NCBI GenBank assembly: GCA_903840165.1 | Contig: CAIMEY010000017.1 | Coordinates: 81,928 to 145,927 of the forward strand | Length of the DNA: 64,000 bases | From: an uncultured Myxococcales bacterium | Lineage (GTDB): Bacteria > Myxococcota_A > UBA9042 | Reading direction: 5' to 3' | Shown: positions 1-8,674 of the stretch, piece after piece | How the letters are laid out: each line of letters begins with the position of its first letter | Position numbering within the stretch: position 1 is the first letter of the stretch | Position numbers and translations under genes: made by a program | Notes under the pieces: model-generated | Told to the model about the DNA's origin: nothing | What the model saw: the letters and a program-made list of their open reading frames with translations, nothing else | The model's database searches: none

Positions 1-631
1 ACGAGGTCGGCAGCGAGGCAAGCCATTGACATTTTGCCGTATTCTTGTCGCACTGGAAGACGTCGTTGAAGGTCACGCCGAACATGGTGCCGTTGTCGTC
101 CAGGGCGATGTCGGTCATCTGCCCGCCGTTGAGGTTGAAGGTGAAATCGCCGATCAGGGAAAAGCCGCTCGGGTCCAGGCGATACAGCGTGCTCGACGTG
201 TGTGCGTATAAGGTTCCAAGACCATTGGACAATCCAGCCCCGGAGTCCGCTGCGCTGCCGCTGTCTGCGTTGGGGTCTAGGCCGCTGTCGGGCCCGGTGT
301 CGATGTCGTCCGCCGCAGCATCGACGACGCCTGTGTCGACGACGACGACGCTGTCCTCGCCACCGCCAGAGTCGACAGGAACAACGGAAATCGGCCCGGA
401 ATCAGAGCCTTGGCCATCATTGGCCGAAGCTGCATCGCCGAGCGCCGAGCCATCCGCCGTCGCCGCGCTGGCATCGGTGGCCGCCGCTGTGCCGTCTTGG
501 GCTGAGCCATCTGCGCCAGATACATCGCCTTTTGCAGCACTGCTCAGGTTCGCGCCAGTCGTAGAGGACGTGCTGGAGCAGGCCGCGACCGCCAGCATCG
601 CGAAAATTGCGAGAAAAAGCCTTGATTTCAT
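1..631 (-). CDS. Lipoprotein, partial (C-terminus outside window)
   Basis: Reading the minus strand from the ATG at 631 gives an open frame that runs off the left edge after about 210 codons. It starts MKSRLFLAIF and has a lipobox-like AVAAC near residue 18, so lipid attachment and envelope location are likely. Residues ~25-135 are a low-complexity linker rich in Asp, Ala, Ser and Gly. After it come short segments (YRLDPSGF, MTDIALDDNG) that look like one blade of a beta-propeller or SMP-30-like fold, but too little is present to name a domain. A GGAGG box lies just upstream of the start. It follows the SRPBCC gene by 18 bases in the same direction. Function unknown. Confidence 0.7.
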   Translation of the reverse strand, partial: MKSRLFLAIFAMLAVAACSSTSSTTGANLSSAAKGDVSGADGSAQDGTAAATDASAATADGSALGDAASANDGQGSDSGPISVVPVDSGGGEDSVVVVDTGVVDAAADDIDTGPDSGLDPNADSGSAADSGAGLSNGLGTLYAHTSSTLYRLDPSGFSLIGDFTFNLNGGQMTDIALDDNGTMFGVTFNDVFQCDKNTAKCQWLASLPTS

Positions 632-649
632 ACCCTTTCCTCCAATGCC

Positions 650-1042
650 TCAGCCTCGTGCCAACCAATCGTGCAACGGCGCGAAATAATAGTCGATCCA
701 CCCCTGACAATAGCGATCGGCTTGCCCCTCCGGAATCTGCGTGTGGTGCAGGGTCAGCAGCGTGCCTTCCGCCACGGCCTGCAACTCGATCGTCACCATG
801 GAGTCGGCTGAGCCCGCTGGAAACTCTGACGTTCTCCACGCTTGCACAATCGTCTTCCCCGGTTCTAGCGTCAGATGGCGGCCTTCAATGTAGCCATCCC
901 AGGACGTAAATCGCTCGCCAGGTCGCGCCTCACCAGTCGCTGCAGAACCGGTGAATTGCGCATGATCTCGGGGGTCTACCCAGGCCGTATACAAGGCAAT
1001 TGGCGTGGCCGCAAAGGTTTCCGTCAGGGTGAATTGGTTCAT
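650..1042 (-). CDS. SRPBCC / AHSA1-like domain protein
   Basis: 130 residues from the ATG at 1042, which has a strong GGAGGAG box 5 bases upstream; a longer frame to 1204 lacks such a site. The sequence (MNQFTLTETF, then WVDPRDHAQFTG, ERFTSWDGYIEG and the end WIDYYFAPLHDW) has the pattern of START-like ligand-binding proteins of the AHSA1 (activator of Hsp90 ATPase homologue 1) type. These bind small hydrophobic ligands or are of unknown role in bacteria. No catalytic residue can be assigned. It is probably co-transcribed with the lipoprotein gene downstream at 631. Confidence 0.8.
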   Translation of the reverse strand: MNQFTLTETFAATPIALYTAWVDPRDHAQFTGSAATGEARPGERFTSWDGYIEGRHLTLEPGKTIVQAWRTSEFPAGSADSMVTIELQAVAEGTLLTLHHTQIPEGQADRYCQGWIDYYFAPLHDWLARG

Positions 1043-1272
1043 GAACTCCTCCAGTTGCCCGGGTTTGCGCCTCTGTGGCCGCGCACCTAACCACTGGCGC
1101 AGGATGCCAGAAGCGCAGGACTTTGTCGCGGGGACTCGGCAGCGCTGGCACGACGGCTGTACAAGTCGTGCTGCTATGGCCAACAGCGAAGAAGGCATCA
1201 ACAACCGATTGAATTAACAACCTTTGCCCCAATGATTTGACGGCAACCAAGCCGGCAGTGCATCTTGGGACC

Positions 1273-3402
1273 ATGCGCCACCGCCTCCAACTCCCGACGC
1301 TCGCCCCTTGGTTCATGGTGCTGAGCCTGCTCGCCTGCCAGGAACAGATCATCCGCAAAGTGGTGATTGTTCCCTGTAATTCGAGCGATATCCAAGCCAC
1401 TGTGACGGACGCAAGCGCGGGCAATGACCTTGTGCAAACCTCAGCGGCGGATGCGGACGCCCAGGCCAGTCCCGACTCAGACGCTGGTGCCCTTGCTGCC
1501 GAGGTGACGCCCGCCGAACCCATGGTTGCGACAGGGCAATTCACCGTGGTGGCCGATCCATTGACCCTACAAATGCCACTGGACCCGGGCATTGAGAAGT
1601 CCAAGGTTCCCCGCGATAACGCAGGCGTTTTCTTTGATTACGACAGCGATGGCCTGTGGGACGTAGCCATGACCGATGGCCTTCACCAGGTGTGGATTGC
1701 CCATGGCACCGGGCCGTGGCAGTGGAGTCCAACGCTGGTGCTGAGTACCGCCGCGCCGGGCCTGACGACCTTGGCCCCCATCGACCTGAGCGGTCAAGGC
1801 AAGATCGGCCTAGCAGTCGGCGGTAGTTCATTGATCTTACTGGTACAAAATGCCCAAGGGCAGTGGCAGGATCAGGCCAAGCTCCGCGGCTTTGTCGACG
1901 CCATTTCCGGCGGCGATCAGGCGGTGGTCGCGACCGATGTCGACGAGGACGGCCTGCAAGACCTCTTGGTGACTCGCTTTGCCTGCGGTCCGACCAGTCA
2001 AATGCTGGCCTTTGTCAACCAGGGCGATGGCACCTTTGTCGAGTCGAGCGCCGATCTCGGTCTCGATCAGAAGGCAACCCTTTGGAATGCTTTGCCTACT
2101 GACATGGACGGCGACGGCCATACCGACCTGCTGACCATGGTCGAAGGCTGTGACCCCCAAAGTGGCAATGCCTATCTGCATAACCGTGGGCCCGTGGCGG
2201 GAAAACGCTATGAACGCCTGGTGTTGCCTCCCGCCTTTTTGCAGCAAGGCTCGGTCAATTCGTCGCCGATGGGCGGGGCCGTGGCGGATTTCAATGGCGA
2301 TGGCTTGCTCGACCTCATCCTGTCAGGCATCGGCTTGCGCGACTTGAGGTCGATGCTCGGCTCGATGAAGCCACCGGTGGCGATTGGCGACGTGTCAACC
2401 CAAGACCTGAAATCCTATCAGCAATCAGCAACTCAGCTCTTTGTGCGTCAGCCCTCCGGCGCCTTGCAGCCAGACGGTGCCGACGCGGGCATCATCCGGC
2501 CTCTGTCCAAAACCGGTTTGACGATGGTGAGTTGGTCGACCCTGCCCCTGGACTTTGACGCCGATGGGCACCTCGACCTTTTCCTGAGCCATGCCTATGA
2601 CTACGGCGCCTTTGTACTCGCCGATGAAGGCGGCACCCGCCCTGTGCTGTTTCGCAACCAAGGCAACGGCACTTTCCTTGACGTTTCAAAGACTTTAGGT
2701 CTTCCGGACCAGCATATCGGCCGGGCACTCGCTGCGGCAGACGTCGATGCGGACGGCGACCTAGACCTGCTGATCGGCGGTGAAAATGACCTGCCGCTGT
2801 GGCTGCGCAATGATGTCGTCCACGGCGGGCAGGTGCTGCACGTACGGCTTGTCGGGCAATTGAGCAATCATTTTGGCCTGCAAGCGCGGGTCAAACTGCA
2901 GACCAGTCAGCGGATCTTGCTGGCGCAGATGGGGGGCTACGCGCCCTCGCACACTACCGACGTGCCGGACGTCGCCCTGACATTGCGCAAGGGCGAACTC
3001 GCGAAAACCATTGAAATCACTTGGCCTTCTGGGTACGTGCAGAAGGTGGATTGGCCGAGCGCCACCTCGCTGCTAACGGTAGCAGAGCCGGTCCTGCTGC
3101 AAGTCTCGGCAAGGAAAGTGCTATTGGGGCAGACGGTGGTCGTGACGGCGCGAACCTTTGACAGCAGCGCCACGCCGACGCCGCAGGTGGTGCCGCAAAT
3201 CGAGGTGTCCATCGGCAGCAAAGGCGGAAATTCTGCTGACTTAGTGGGCACTTGGCTCGGGCCGCAGAGTTGCACGGCCGGCACTTGCACGCGCACCTGG
3301 CAGGCACCGAACAGCGGCGGCGGCTTTGTCGCCTTGGCCGTCACGGTCAATGGTAAGCCATGGAATGTACAGCCGATTCTTCGCTGGAGTTCCGGCAACT
3401 AG
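1273..3402 (+). CDS. FG-GAP/VCBS repeat lipoprotein with ASPIC/UnbV C-terminal domain
   Basis: 709 residues from the ATG at 1273, chosen because it places a signal peptide and lipobox (LSLLAC) at the N-terminus; a TTG at 1237 in frame is possible. After an Asp/Ala-rich linker there are at least six FG-GAP/VCBS-type calcium motifs of the form DxDxDGxxD (for example DYDSDGLWD, DVDEDGLQD, DMDGDGHTD, DFNGDGLLD, DFDADGHLD, DVDADGDLD), indicating an integrin-like beta-propeller. The region after about residue 510 matches the ASPIC/UnbV domain, with its GxxARVKL and ITWPSGYVQKV segments. Such proteins are extracytoplasmic and often involved in adhesion or binding. The last ~110 residues are an additional Ig-like or unknown part. 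Substrate unknown. Confidence 0.85.
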   Translation: MRHRLQLPTLAPWFMVLSLLACQEQIIRKVVIVPCNSSDIQATVTDASAGNDLVQTSAADADAQASPDSDAGALAAEVTPAEPMVATGQFTVVADPLTLQMPLDPGIEKSKVPRDNAGVFFDYDSDGLWDVAMTDGLHQVWIAHGTGPWQWSPTLVLSTAAPGLTTLAPIDLSGQGKIGLAVGGSSLILLVQNAQGQWQDQAKLRGFVDAISGGDQAVVATDVDEDGLQDLLVTRFACGPTSQMLAFVNQGDGTFVESSADLGLDQKATLWNALPTDMDGDGHTDLLTMVEGCDPQSGNAYLHNRGPVAGKRYERLVLPPAFLQQGSVNSSPMGGAVADFNGDGLLDLILSGIGLRDLRSMLGSMKPPVAIGDVSTQDLKSYQQSATQLFVRQPSGALQPDGADAGIIRPLSKTGLTMVSWSTLPLDFDADGHLDLFLSHAYDYGAFVLADEGGTRPVLFRNQGNGTFLDVSKTLGLPDQHIGRALAAADVDADGDLDLLIGGENDLPLWLRNDVVHGGQVLHVRLVGQLSNHFGLQARVKLQTSQRILLAQMGGYAPSHTTDVPDVALTLRKGELAKTIEITWPSGYVQKVDWPSATSLLTVAEPVLLQVSARKVLLGQTVVVTARTFDSSATPTPQVVPQIEVSIGSKGGNSADLVGTWLGPQSCTAGTCTRTWQAPNSGGGFVALAVTVNGKPWNVQPILRWSSGN

Positions 3403-3597
3403 TGCCTCGCTGACAGCGCCAACCAAGCAGTCCAATACCTCAAGCCCGAAGTTCCTTCGGGGTCCGCGATACTGCGTTTGCTTGTAGTTTCCTAGGGGGC
3501 CCGCGGCTCCTCGCCTGCATTCGGCCGCGGCCTTGGCTGAAAGTCCACAACTCCGAGTGCTTTCCCGTGACCTGGAAGGCACTTAGGGTTACGTGGA

Positions 3598-3810
3598 CTA
3601 GCCTTCGGCGTACTGCGTGCGGTTGTTGCAGCCCTGGGGGCAGCGCCAGCAGGCACTACGGCGATCTTCAAAGGCATTGGCGTCCACGTAGTCGTCTAGG
3701 CAGCGCTGGATGGTCAGCTTGCGGCGGCGCGGACGGCAGTAAAACTCATGAGCCGGCGAAATGCGTTCAGCCCGTTCCTTGCGCAACTGTTGAATTTCTA
3801 AAAGCGTCAT
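3598..3810 (-). CDS. Small Cys-containing protein, unknown function
   Basis: 70 residues from the ATG at 3810, preceded by a GAGG box at about 8 bases. The sequence is highly charged and ends with a cysteine-rich block (FYCRPRRRK, then ACWRCPQGCNN), giving five cysteines, four of them in the C-terminal half. This could hold a metal or Fe-S cluster, but no named family is recognised. It lies at the end of a minus-strand transcription unit that begins at the promoter with two Rrf2-type palindromes at 4116-4171, so it is the best candidate target of the divergent Rrf2-family regulator. The longer in-frame extension to 4089 is unlikely, because its codon-position pattern differs from that of the rest of the window. 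Confidence 0.6.
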   Translation of the reverse strand: MTLLEIQQLRKERAERISPAHEFYCRPRRRKLTIQRCLDDYVDANAFEDRRSACWRCPQGCNNRTQYAEG

Positions 3811-3832
3811 CGTGTACCTCAGCCAGCCATGA

Positions 3833-4130
3833 TCAACAACATCGCCGGTGCGCCAACCGGCCGTGGTGGAAGCTGCCGCCGTGGCAGTTTCGCGCGTTCT
3901 TGCTGTCCAACTGCAGTCCGTCCGCGGATTTGCAGTGCAATTCCAAGGATCCGACAGCGCCGCACGGGCACGCCCAAATGGGCGCTGTCGGCCGTCCAGA
4001 GCACGCGGACAGGGAAGGCCTGCGTCGCGCCGCGCATATTCACCCGTATCGGCGGGTACTTGGATGCGCATGTGCAGTTGAGGTTGCACAGCCGTGGACA
4101 GGTGGTCGGTCCGTCAAATAGGACCGAACC
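3833..4130 (-). pseudogene. Possible small Cys-rich coding region with a frame switch
   Basis: Between the minus-strand promoter (4143-4171) and the 70-residue gene, no single frame looks convincing. By eye, high G/C at third positions follows one frame from about 4130 to about 3970 (it contains CPRLCNLNCTC and VNMRGATQAF) and then moves to another frame down to a TGA at 3833 (it contains LELHCKSADGL and NARNCHGGSFHH). A coding region with a single-base indel near 3950-3975 would explain this. No start codon with a clear ribosome binding site is seen; GTG or ATG near 4043-4049 is possible. It could also be a non-coding leader. Confidence 0.3.
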
Positions 4131-4140
4131 AGTCCTATTT
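4116..4140. promoter_or_regulatory. Palindromic operator 1, Rrf2/IscR-like geometry
   Basis: A perfect inverted repeat: AAATAGGAC, 7 bases, then GTCCTATTT (25 bp). The GAC-N7-GTC core and total length match the layout of IscR type 1 sites. It overlaps the predicted start of the minus-strand transcript, so binding would be expected to repress. The Rrf2-family gene at 4502 is the obvious candidate binder (inference). Confidence 0.6.
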
Positions 4141-4142
4141 AC

Positions 4143-4171
4143 TATTTAGGACCAAAATGGTCCGTTGTCAA
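4143..4171 (-). promoter_or_regulatory. Sigma-70-type promoter for the minus-strand small-gene unit
   Basis: On the minus strand, TTGACA (4171-4166) is followed by 17 bases and TAAATA (4148-4143). The -35 is a perfect consensus and the -10 is moderate. The predicted start falls inside operator 1. Transcription would run toward the small Cys-containing genes at 4130-3598. Confidence 0.55.
4149..4163. promoter_or_regulatory. Palindromic operator 2, within the promoter spacer
   Basis: Perfect palindrome GGACCAAAATGGTCC. It has the same GAC-N7-GTC core as operator 1, centred 28 bp away. It lies exactly in the 17-bp spacer between the -35 and -10 of the minus-strand promoter at 4143-4171, a classic repressor position. 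Confidence 0.6.
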
Positions 4172-4501
4172 GTCGGTCCGGGGCCCGAATCCCCCCTGCC
4201 GTGGAGCGAAGTCGCGCCAGGCGGTCACCGGCCAGGGCTCGCTGATTTGCGGAGCGATGCGTTACATCAATGAAAACAAAACGCTGCCCCAGGGACATCC
4301 ACCGGTGGAGCGGGAATTCGTCCGCCTCGGTCGCCGGTCGGGTCAGGGCTCCTGCTGATCGACGGGGAACCTGCCTAGTCGATCGGCGAGCACACAGCAC
4401 AAGGGCTCCACGCGCAAAAACTGCACAGGAACGCAGACCTACAGCGTACAATCTTGCGTCGATCGGCCATCCCACGTACGTTCACGCAGGAGGAGAACAC
4501 T
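4164..4501. other. Intergenic region upstream of the Rrf2-family gene
   Basis: About 340 bases without a supportable gene. A good -10-like hexamer TACAAT is at 4447-4452, 50 bases before the regulator's GTG, but no well-spaced -35 is seen. No further GAC-N7-GTC palindrome is seen here, so autoregulation of the regulator is not obvious from sequence. Confidence 0.4.
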
Positions 4502-5029
4502 GTGTTCAAGGTATGTCGCAAATCGGAGTACGCCTTACTGTCGGTGCAAGTCATGGCGCTGCGGACAGGCGATTCCCTTGTTTCGGTCGCGGAGTTGGCG
4601 GCGTCCGAAGGCATTCCGCCGGATATTTTGGCCAAGGTCCTGCAAACCCTCAAACGCACTGGTATTCTCCTTGCGAGCAAAGGGGCTGGCGGCGGCTATC
4701 GACTGGCTCACCCACTCAGTGAGATTCGCTTTCTCGACGTCGTACGGCCCTTTGAAGAACACATGGCCGTGGCCACATGCCAGAACCGGACAGCACTACC
4801 CTGCGAAAGAATGGACTTTTGCCGACTGCGCGATCCCATGTCCGTGCTCAATTCCTTCGTCATGCGCCAAGTGGACACGCTGACCATGGCGCAGTTTCTC
4901 GCCCCGGTCCTGGCCGCCCATGGCAAGGCGATCGGTTCGCCGCCGATCGAGGCGAGCATTGGCGCCAACCCCGCTGAGCGCCGATCGGTGGATTCCACAG
5001 GCGTTGGCCGGTCCGAACGCAGCGCTTAG
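4502..5029 (+). CDS. Rrf2-family transcriptional regulator with Fe-S cysteines
   Basis: 175 residues from a GTG at 4502, chosen over an upstream TTG at 4454 because a GGAGGAG box lies about 8 bases before it and the protein then begins (MFKVCRKSEYALL) like Rrf2 proteins. The N-terminal winged helix includes IPPDILAKVLQTL, and the wing has GAGGGYRLA. Three cysteines at residues 93, 101 and 107 (C-x7-C-x5-C) sit where IscR and NsrR hold their Fe-S cluster (known for the family), so it probably senses redox state, NO or cluster supply. The C-terminal ~40 residues are extra. The two palindromes at 4116-4163 are likely its operators (inference). Confidence 0.88.
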   Translation: MFKVCRKSEYALLSVQVMALRTGDSLVSVAELAASEGIPPDILAKVLQTLKRTGILLASKGAGGGYRLAHPLSEIRFLDVVRPFEEHMAVATCQNRTALPCERMDFCRLRDPMSVLNSFVMRQVDTLTMAQFLAPVLAAHGKAIGSPPIEASIGANPAERRSVDSTGVGRSERSA

Positions 5030-5137
5030 CATCGATTTTTCCATCCCCAAGCTCTCGACGATCCCCGGCCGCCCGGGCTTCTGCGTGTCACCGAAGTTCG
5101 CCGCCGGGGCCTCAGCTGCGTCGTCGCGGCCGACCGC

Positions 5138-5166
5138 TTGACAGGTCGCAGCAATCCACCTACGGT
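5138..5166 (+). promoter_or_regulatory. Sigma-70-type promoter
   Basis: TTGACA (5138-5143), a 17-bp spacer and TACGGT (5161-5166), 44 bases before the ATG of the secreted deacetylase at 5210. Perfect -35, weak -10. Confidence 0.45.
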
Positions 5167-5209
5167 TATGAGTTACGGTCTCGGCCGTAATCTCCGGGGG
5201 GGGAAAGCC

Positions 5210-8200
5210 ATGCAGTCCAAGCATTCTGTGTCTTTGTGCCGCAGTTTTCGCATGATGGTGCTGGCGTGGGCGGGACTTCTCCCCGCGACCGCTGCATGGG
5301 CGACAACGGGCAGCGTGACCCTGACACCGACCGCAGACGCTCGCGTGCAACAAGCCAATACGAAAACGAATTATGGCTCAGCCTACCTAGCAACGGTCGG
5401 CGGTACCGGCAAGCAGTTGCAAACCTACCTCCAATTCAACGTCAGCGGCGCGGCTTTCCCTTTAGCAACTGCCAAGTTACGTCTGTACGCTACCACTGCA
5501 ACCACCGACGGCCCGGCGGTCTACAAGACAGCCTCCACCTGGACGGAGACCGCCCTGACCTGGAGCAATGCCCCCGCCATCAGCGGCAGTGCCAGCGATG
5601 ACAAGGCTGCAATTGTGAAGAACACCTGGGTCGAATTTGACGTCAAGGCGCTCGTGGCCGCCAACGGCGCTATCGCCTTTAATCTTCAGCAACCGGGCAC
5701 GACTGAAGTGGATTTTCAGTCGCGCGAACAGACCAACCGCCCTCAACTGGTCTTGACCTGGGACACCGCGTGCACGGGCAAAGCCGAGGGCGCTAGTTGC
5801 AACGACGGATCTGCCTGTACTTCTGCGGATGTGTGCCGGGCGGGCGTCTGCACGGGCACGGCCGTCAACTGCAATGACGCCAACGCGTGCACGACCGATT
5901 CATGCAACATGACAAGCGGTTGTCAGCACGTTGCTGTCAGTGGCAGCTGCGACCTCGATGCCAGCGTCTGCACGGCGGATAGTTGCGTCGCCGGAATCTG
6001 CAGCGCCGGGCCAGCTACGGTCTGCAACGACAAAGATCCTTGCACAGCCGATACTTGCAGCCCCACGTCGGGAGGCTGCGTCTATACGCCCATCGCTGGG
6101 TGCCAAAATGACGTACTGGTCGCGCGCGGCGCAGTTTGGCGCTACTTGGCCAATGGCACGACCCCTGCAAGCACATGGACCACAACCGCTTTTTCTGATT
6201 CAGCTTGGCCCGCAGGGTATGGCGAACTCGGCTACGGTCTCACCGGCCAAACCACGACCATCCCTTACGGCAGCAGCGCCAGCGCAAAGTACATCACGAC
6301 CTATTTCCGCCATAGTTTCAACGTGACCAACCCCGCCAACTACCCCGCGGTGGCGATTTCCTGCAAGGCCAATGACGGTGTCATCGTCTACCTCAACGGC
6401 ACCGAGATCTACCGCAATGACATGGCCTATGGCGCGGTCACCGGCACGCAGACAGCAAACAGCATTAATACCGATTTAACCTATCAAATCGCGTACATCA
6501 ATCCGGCCTTGCTCCTCACCGGCAGCAACGTGATTGCCGCCGAAGTGCACCAAGTCAGCGGGAGCAGCCCGGACCTGGCCTTTGACCTTGATTTGACACG
6601 CAAATGCCCTCTGCTGATTGGCGATCCGGCCAACGAGGCGGTCGAAAGCAAATGCGACGGTTTAGACAATGATTGCGACGGCTTAACCGACGTCCTGCTC
6701 CCCATAGCCACCAATGCGTGCACCACCGGCGCGCCGGGCACCTGCGGCAGCGGTTTTGCAACATGCTCAGGCGGGGTCAAGACCTGTTTGACACCGCCGC
6801 CCATTGCGGAAACAAGCGACGGAAAAGACAATGATTGCAATGGAATTACCGATGACGCTGTCGCCGGTTCTGCCACGCCCATCCGCGTAAAGGTCATGCT
6901 CGGCTGGAACATGGGGTCGGATGCGCCCGCGGTCAATGCGGCGGCGGTCGAGATGCTCGGCGTGGTCGGCGCGCCTTTTTACACGACCAATACCACCACG
7001 GCGACGGTGATTGACGATTTTAACAATGGGTTCACCAACTTAGACCAGTACTCGCTGATCCTGATGCCGGGGTATTTGATCGGCCTGCAACTGAGCCAAA
7101 CCCAGCTGATGGCGCTGCAAACCTGGGTTCAGGGCGGTGGCATCTTGGTCTGGGTTAAGCCTTCCATGACGCCGCTGCTCAATTTTGCTGGCATTACTGA
7201 CACGGCGCAGCACCTCGATGGCGACCACATCGACGTCACGGCCAATGTGCCTGGGGCGCTGTACCTCGACAGCCTCGAAGAGCGCAACATCCATGTCAGC
7301 AATAATCCTACGATTTCGCCGACTGAGGTGTTTACCTACACCCTGGACCCGACCAGCGGCGCCACAGCCTTTGGTAACCTCAAGTATAATCAGACGAACT
7401 TGGGCCCCGCGATGGTGCGTCTTCCCATGGGCGCCGGTGCCATCTACACCTTGGGTTTTGACCCGCTGGGCTATAAGGATCCGAGATGCTACGTCAATTG
7501 CTTTGACCCAGGCCGCGACATTGGCGCGCAACTGCTGCGGGCGATCCTGCGCGAATCGACCCATGGCCACTACGCCGTCAAGCATCCGGTGCCGGGCGTG
7601 CAGGATGGCGTGGTGGTGCTCACCCACGACGTGGACGCGCCCGATGCGTACAACACCGACCCGTCTTGGGGCACCGCAGGCGCCCTGCAAATGGCGACGA
7701 TGGAAACGGGCAAGGGCGTGCGGTCGACGTACTTCATGACCTCGGATTATGTAGCGAATTACTGGAACGCTTCGGTGGTGACGGCGCTGTGCAACCTGGG
7801 CGTCTGCCCTCAGGGTGGCCATTCGGTGCAGCACCTCAACATGACCAGTCTACCCCTGGGCGACTGCACCGTGACCAAGGCGAACTATGTGCCGAGTAGC
7901 CCGACCGAATGCGGCGAAACCGTCGTCAATCTGCAGATTTTGCAGGCGGCACTGCCGGCTGGGCAACCCAAGGTGCAGGCCTGGCGCGCACCGTACCTCG
8001 GCGTGCATGTCAACGCCTATGACGTCCTAGCGGCCCAAGGCGTTCAGTACGATGCCAGCTGGGGCCTGGGCGACATTCAGACCAACGCCATCGTGTCTGT
8101 GGCCCGTTTCCCCAGTGCCCAATGGAAGTTCCATGCGCAGCCGATGTGGATGTTCCCGCTCATCTTGGAAGACGGCATCGGCGGCGTGGATTCCAGCGGT

Positions 8201-8674
8201 GCCACGACCCGCGTCGAGCTACAGCGGGCCAACGAGCGCTGGTTCTTGACGAATTGGACCTATGTCACCTTGAACAACGCCGCCAACCACATGGTGACCA
8301 CGCAACTGGTGCACCCGTCCTACGGCCTTGGCGTAGGCCCCGAGAACTTGGCGATCAAGGTCGAAGCAGTCGGCAAGTTCATCGACAAGATCAAGCCGCT
8401 CAGCGTCCTGCTGGAACAAGTGGTCAGCATGGGCGATTTCTGGAAAGCCCGTGATCCCGTGGCGTTGGTGGTCAATTACGATCCCGTGACGGGCTACAGC
8501 GGCACCGTAACTACGGGCGTGCTCCCTGCATCGCGACTTGTCCTCGAATTTGGCGATAATATCAAGACGTTTGCTATGGGTGGCCTCAGCGCCAGCACCA
8601 TCGTCAACAACCGCGTCGCCTTGGGCAGTACGCTGGCCGCCAACACGACCTACAGCTTCACCGCAAAACCATAA
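5210..8674 (+). CDS. Secreted multidomain polysaccharide deacetylase-like protein
   Basis: 1154 residues from the ATG at 5210, preceded by a long G-run (GGGGGGGGAAAG) as ribosome binding site; a start at 5138 in frame would coincide with the promoter. A signal peptide ends near ATAAWA. Residues ~30-185 resemble a DNRLRE/CBM96-type carbohydrate-binding module (TADARVQQ, TYLQFNVSG). Cys-rich repeats (CNDGSACTSADVC and similar) follow, then two MopE-type calcium motifs near residue 480-545 (CDGLDNDCDG, KDNDCNG). The C-terminal half has NodB-like motifs: THDVDAPD (~804), HSVQH (~870) and RAPY (~926). This suggests an exported esterase or deacetylase acting on a polymer at the cell surface. Substrate unknown. 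Confidence 0.8.
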   Translation: MQSKHSVSLCRSFRMMVLAWAGLLPATAAWATTGSVTLTPTADARVQQANTKTNYGSAYLATVGGTGKQLQTYLQFNVSGAAFPLATAKLRLYATTATTDGPAVYKTASTWTETALTWSNAPAISGSASDDKAAIVKNTWVEFDVKALVAANGAIAFNLQQPGTTEVDFQSREQTNRPQLVLTWDTACTGKAEGASCNDGSACTSADVCRAGVCTGTAVNCNDANACTTDSCNMTSGCQHVAVSGSCDLDASVCTADSCVAGICSAGPATVCNDKDPCTADTCSPTSGGCVYTPIAGCQNDVLVARGAVWRYLANGTTPASTWTTTAFSDSAWPAGYGELGYGLTGQTTTIPYGSSASAKYITTYFRHSFNVTNPANYPAVAISCKANDGVIVYLNGTEIYRNDMAYGAVTGTQTANSINTDLTYQIAYINPALLLTGSNVIAAEVHQVSGSSPDLAFDLDLTRKCPLLIGDPANEAVESKCDGLDNDCDGLTDVLLPIATNACTTGAPGTCGSGFATCSGGVKTCLTPPPIAETSDGKDNDCNGITDDAVAGSATPIRVKVMLGWNMGSDAPAVNAAAVEMLGVVGAPFYTTNTTTATVIDDFNNGFTNLDQYSLILMPGYLIGLQLSQTQLMALQTWVQGGGILVWVKPSMTPLLNFAGITDTAQHLDGDHIDVTANVPGALYLDSLEERNIHVSNNPTISPTEVFTYTLDPTSGATAFGNLKYNQTNLGPAMVRLPMGAGAIYTLGFDPLGYKDPRCYVNCFDPGRDIGAQLLRAILRESTHGHYAVKHPVPGVQDGVVVLTHDVDAPDAYNTDPSWGTAGALQMATMETGKGVRSTYFMTSDYVANYWNASVVTALCNLGVCPQGGHSVQHLNMTSLPLGDCTVTKANYVPSSPTECGETVVNLQILQAALPAGQPKVQAWRAPYLGVHVNAYDVLAAQGVQYDASWGLGDIQTNAIVSVARFPSAQWKFHAQPMWMFPLILEDGIGGVDSSGATTRVELQRANERWFLTNWTYVTLNNAANHMVTTQLVHPSYGLGVGPENLAIKVEAVGKFIDKIKPLSVLLEQVVSMGDFWKARDPVALVVNYDPVTGYSGTVTTGVLPASRLVLEFGDNIKTFAMGGLSASTIVNNRVALGSTLAANTTYSFTAKP

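Noticed and set aside
45..689. Plus-strand frame of 214 codons opposite the first lipoprotein gene
   Set aside because: It mirrors the Asp/Ala-rich minus-strand lipoprotein, has no motif, and the minus-strand frame has a start, a ribosome binding site and a lipobox.
3567..4121. Plus-strand frame of 184 codons over the Rrf2-controlled region
   Set aside because: No start signal or family pattern; it runs against the promoter and the small gene on the minus strand.
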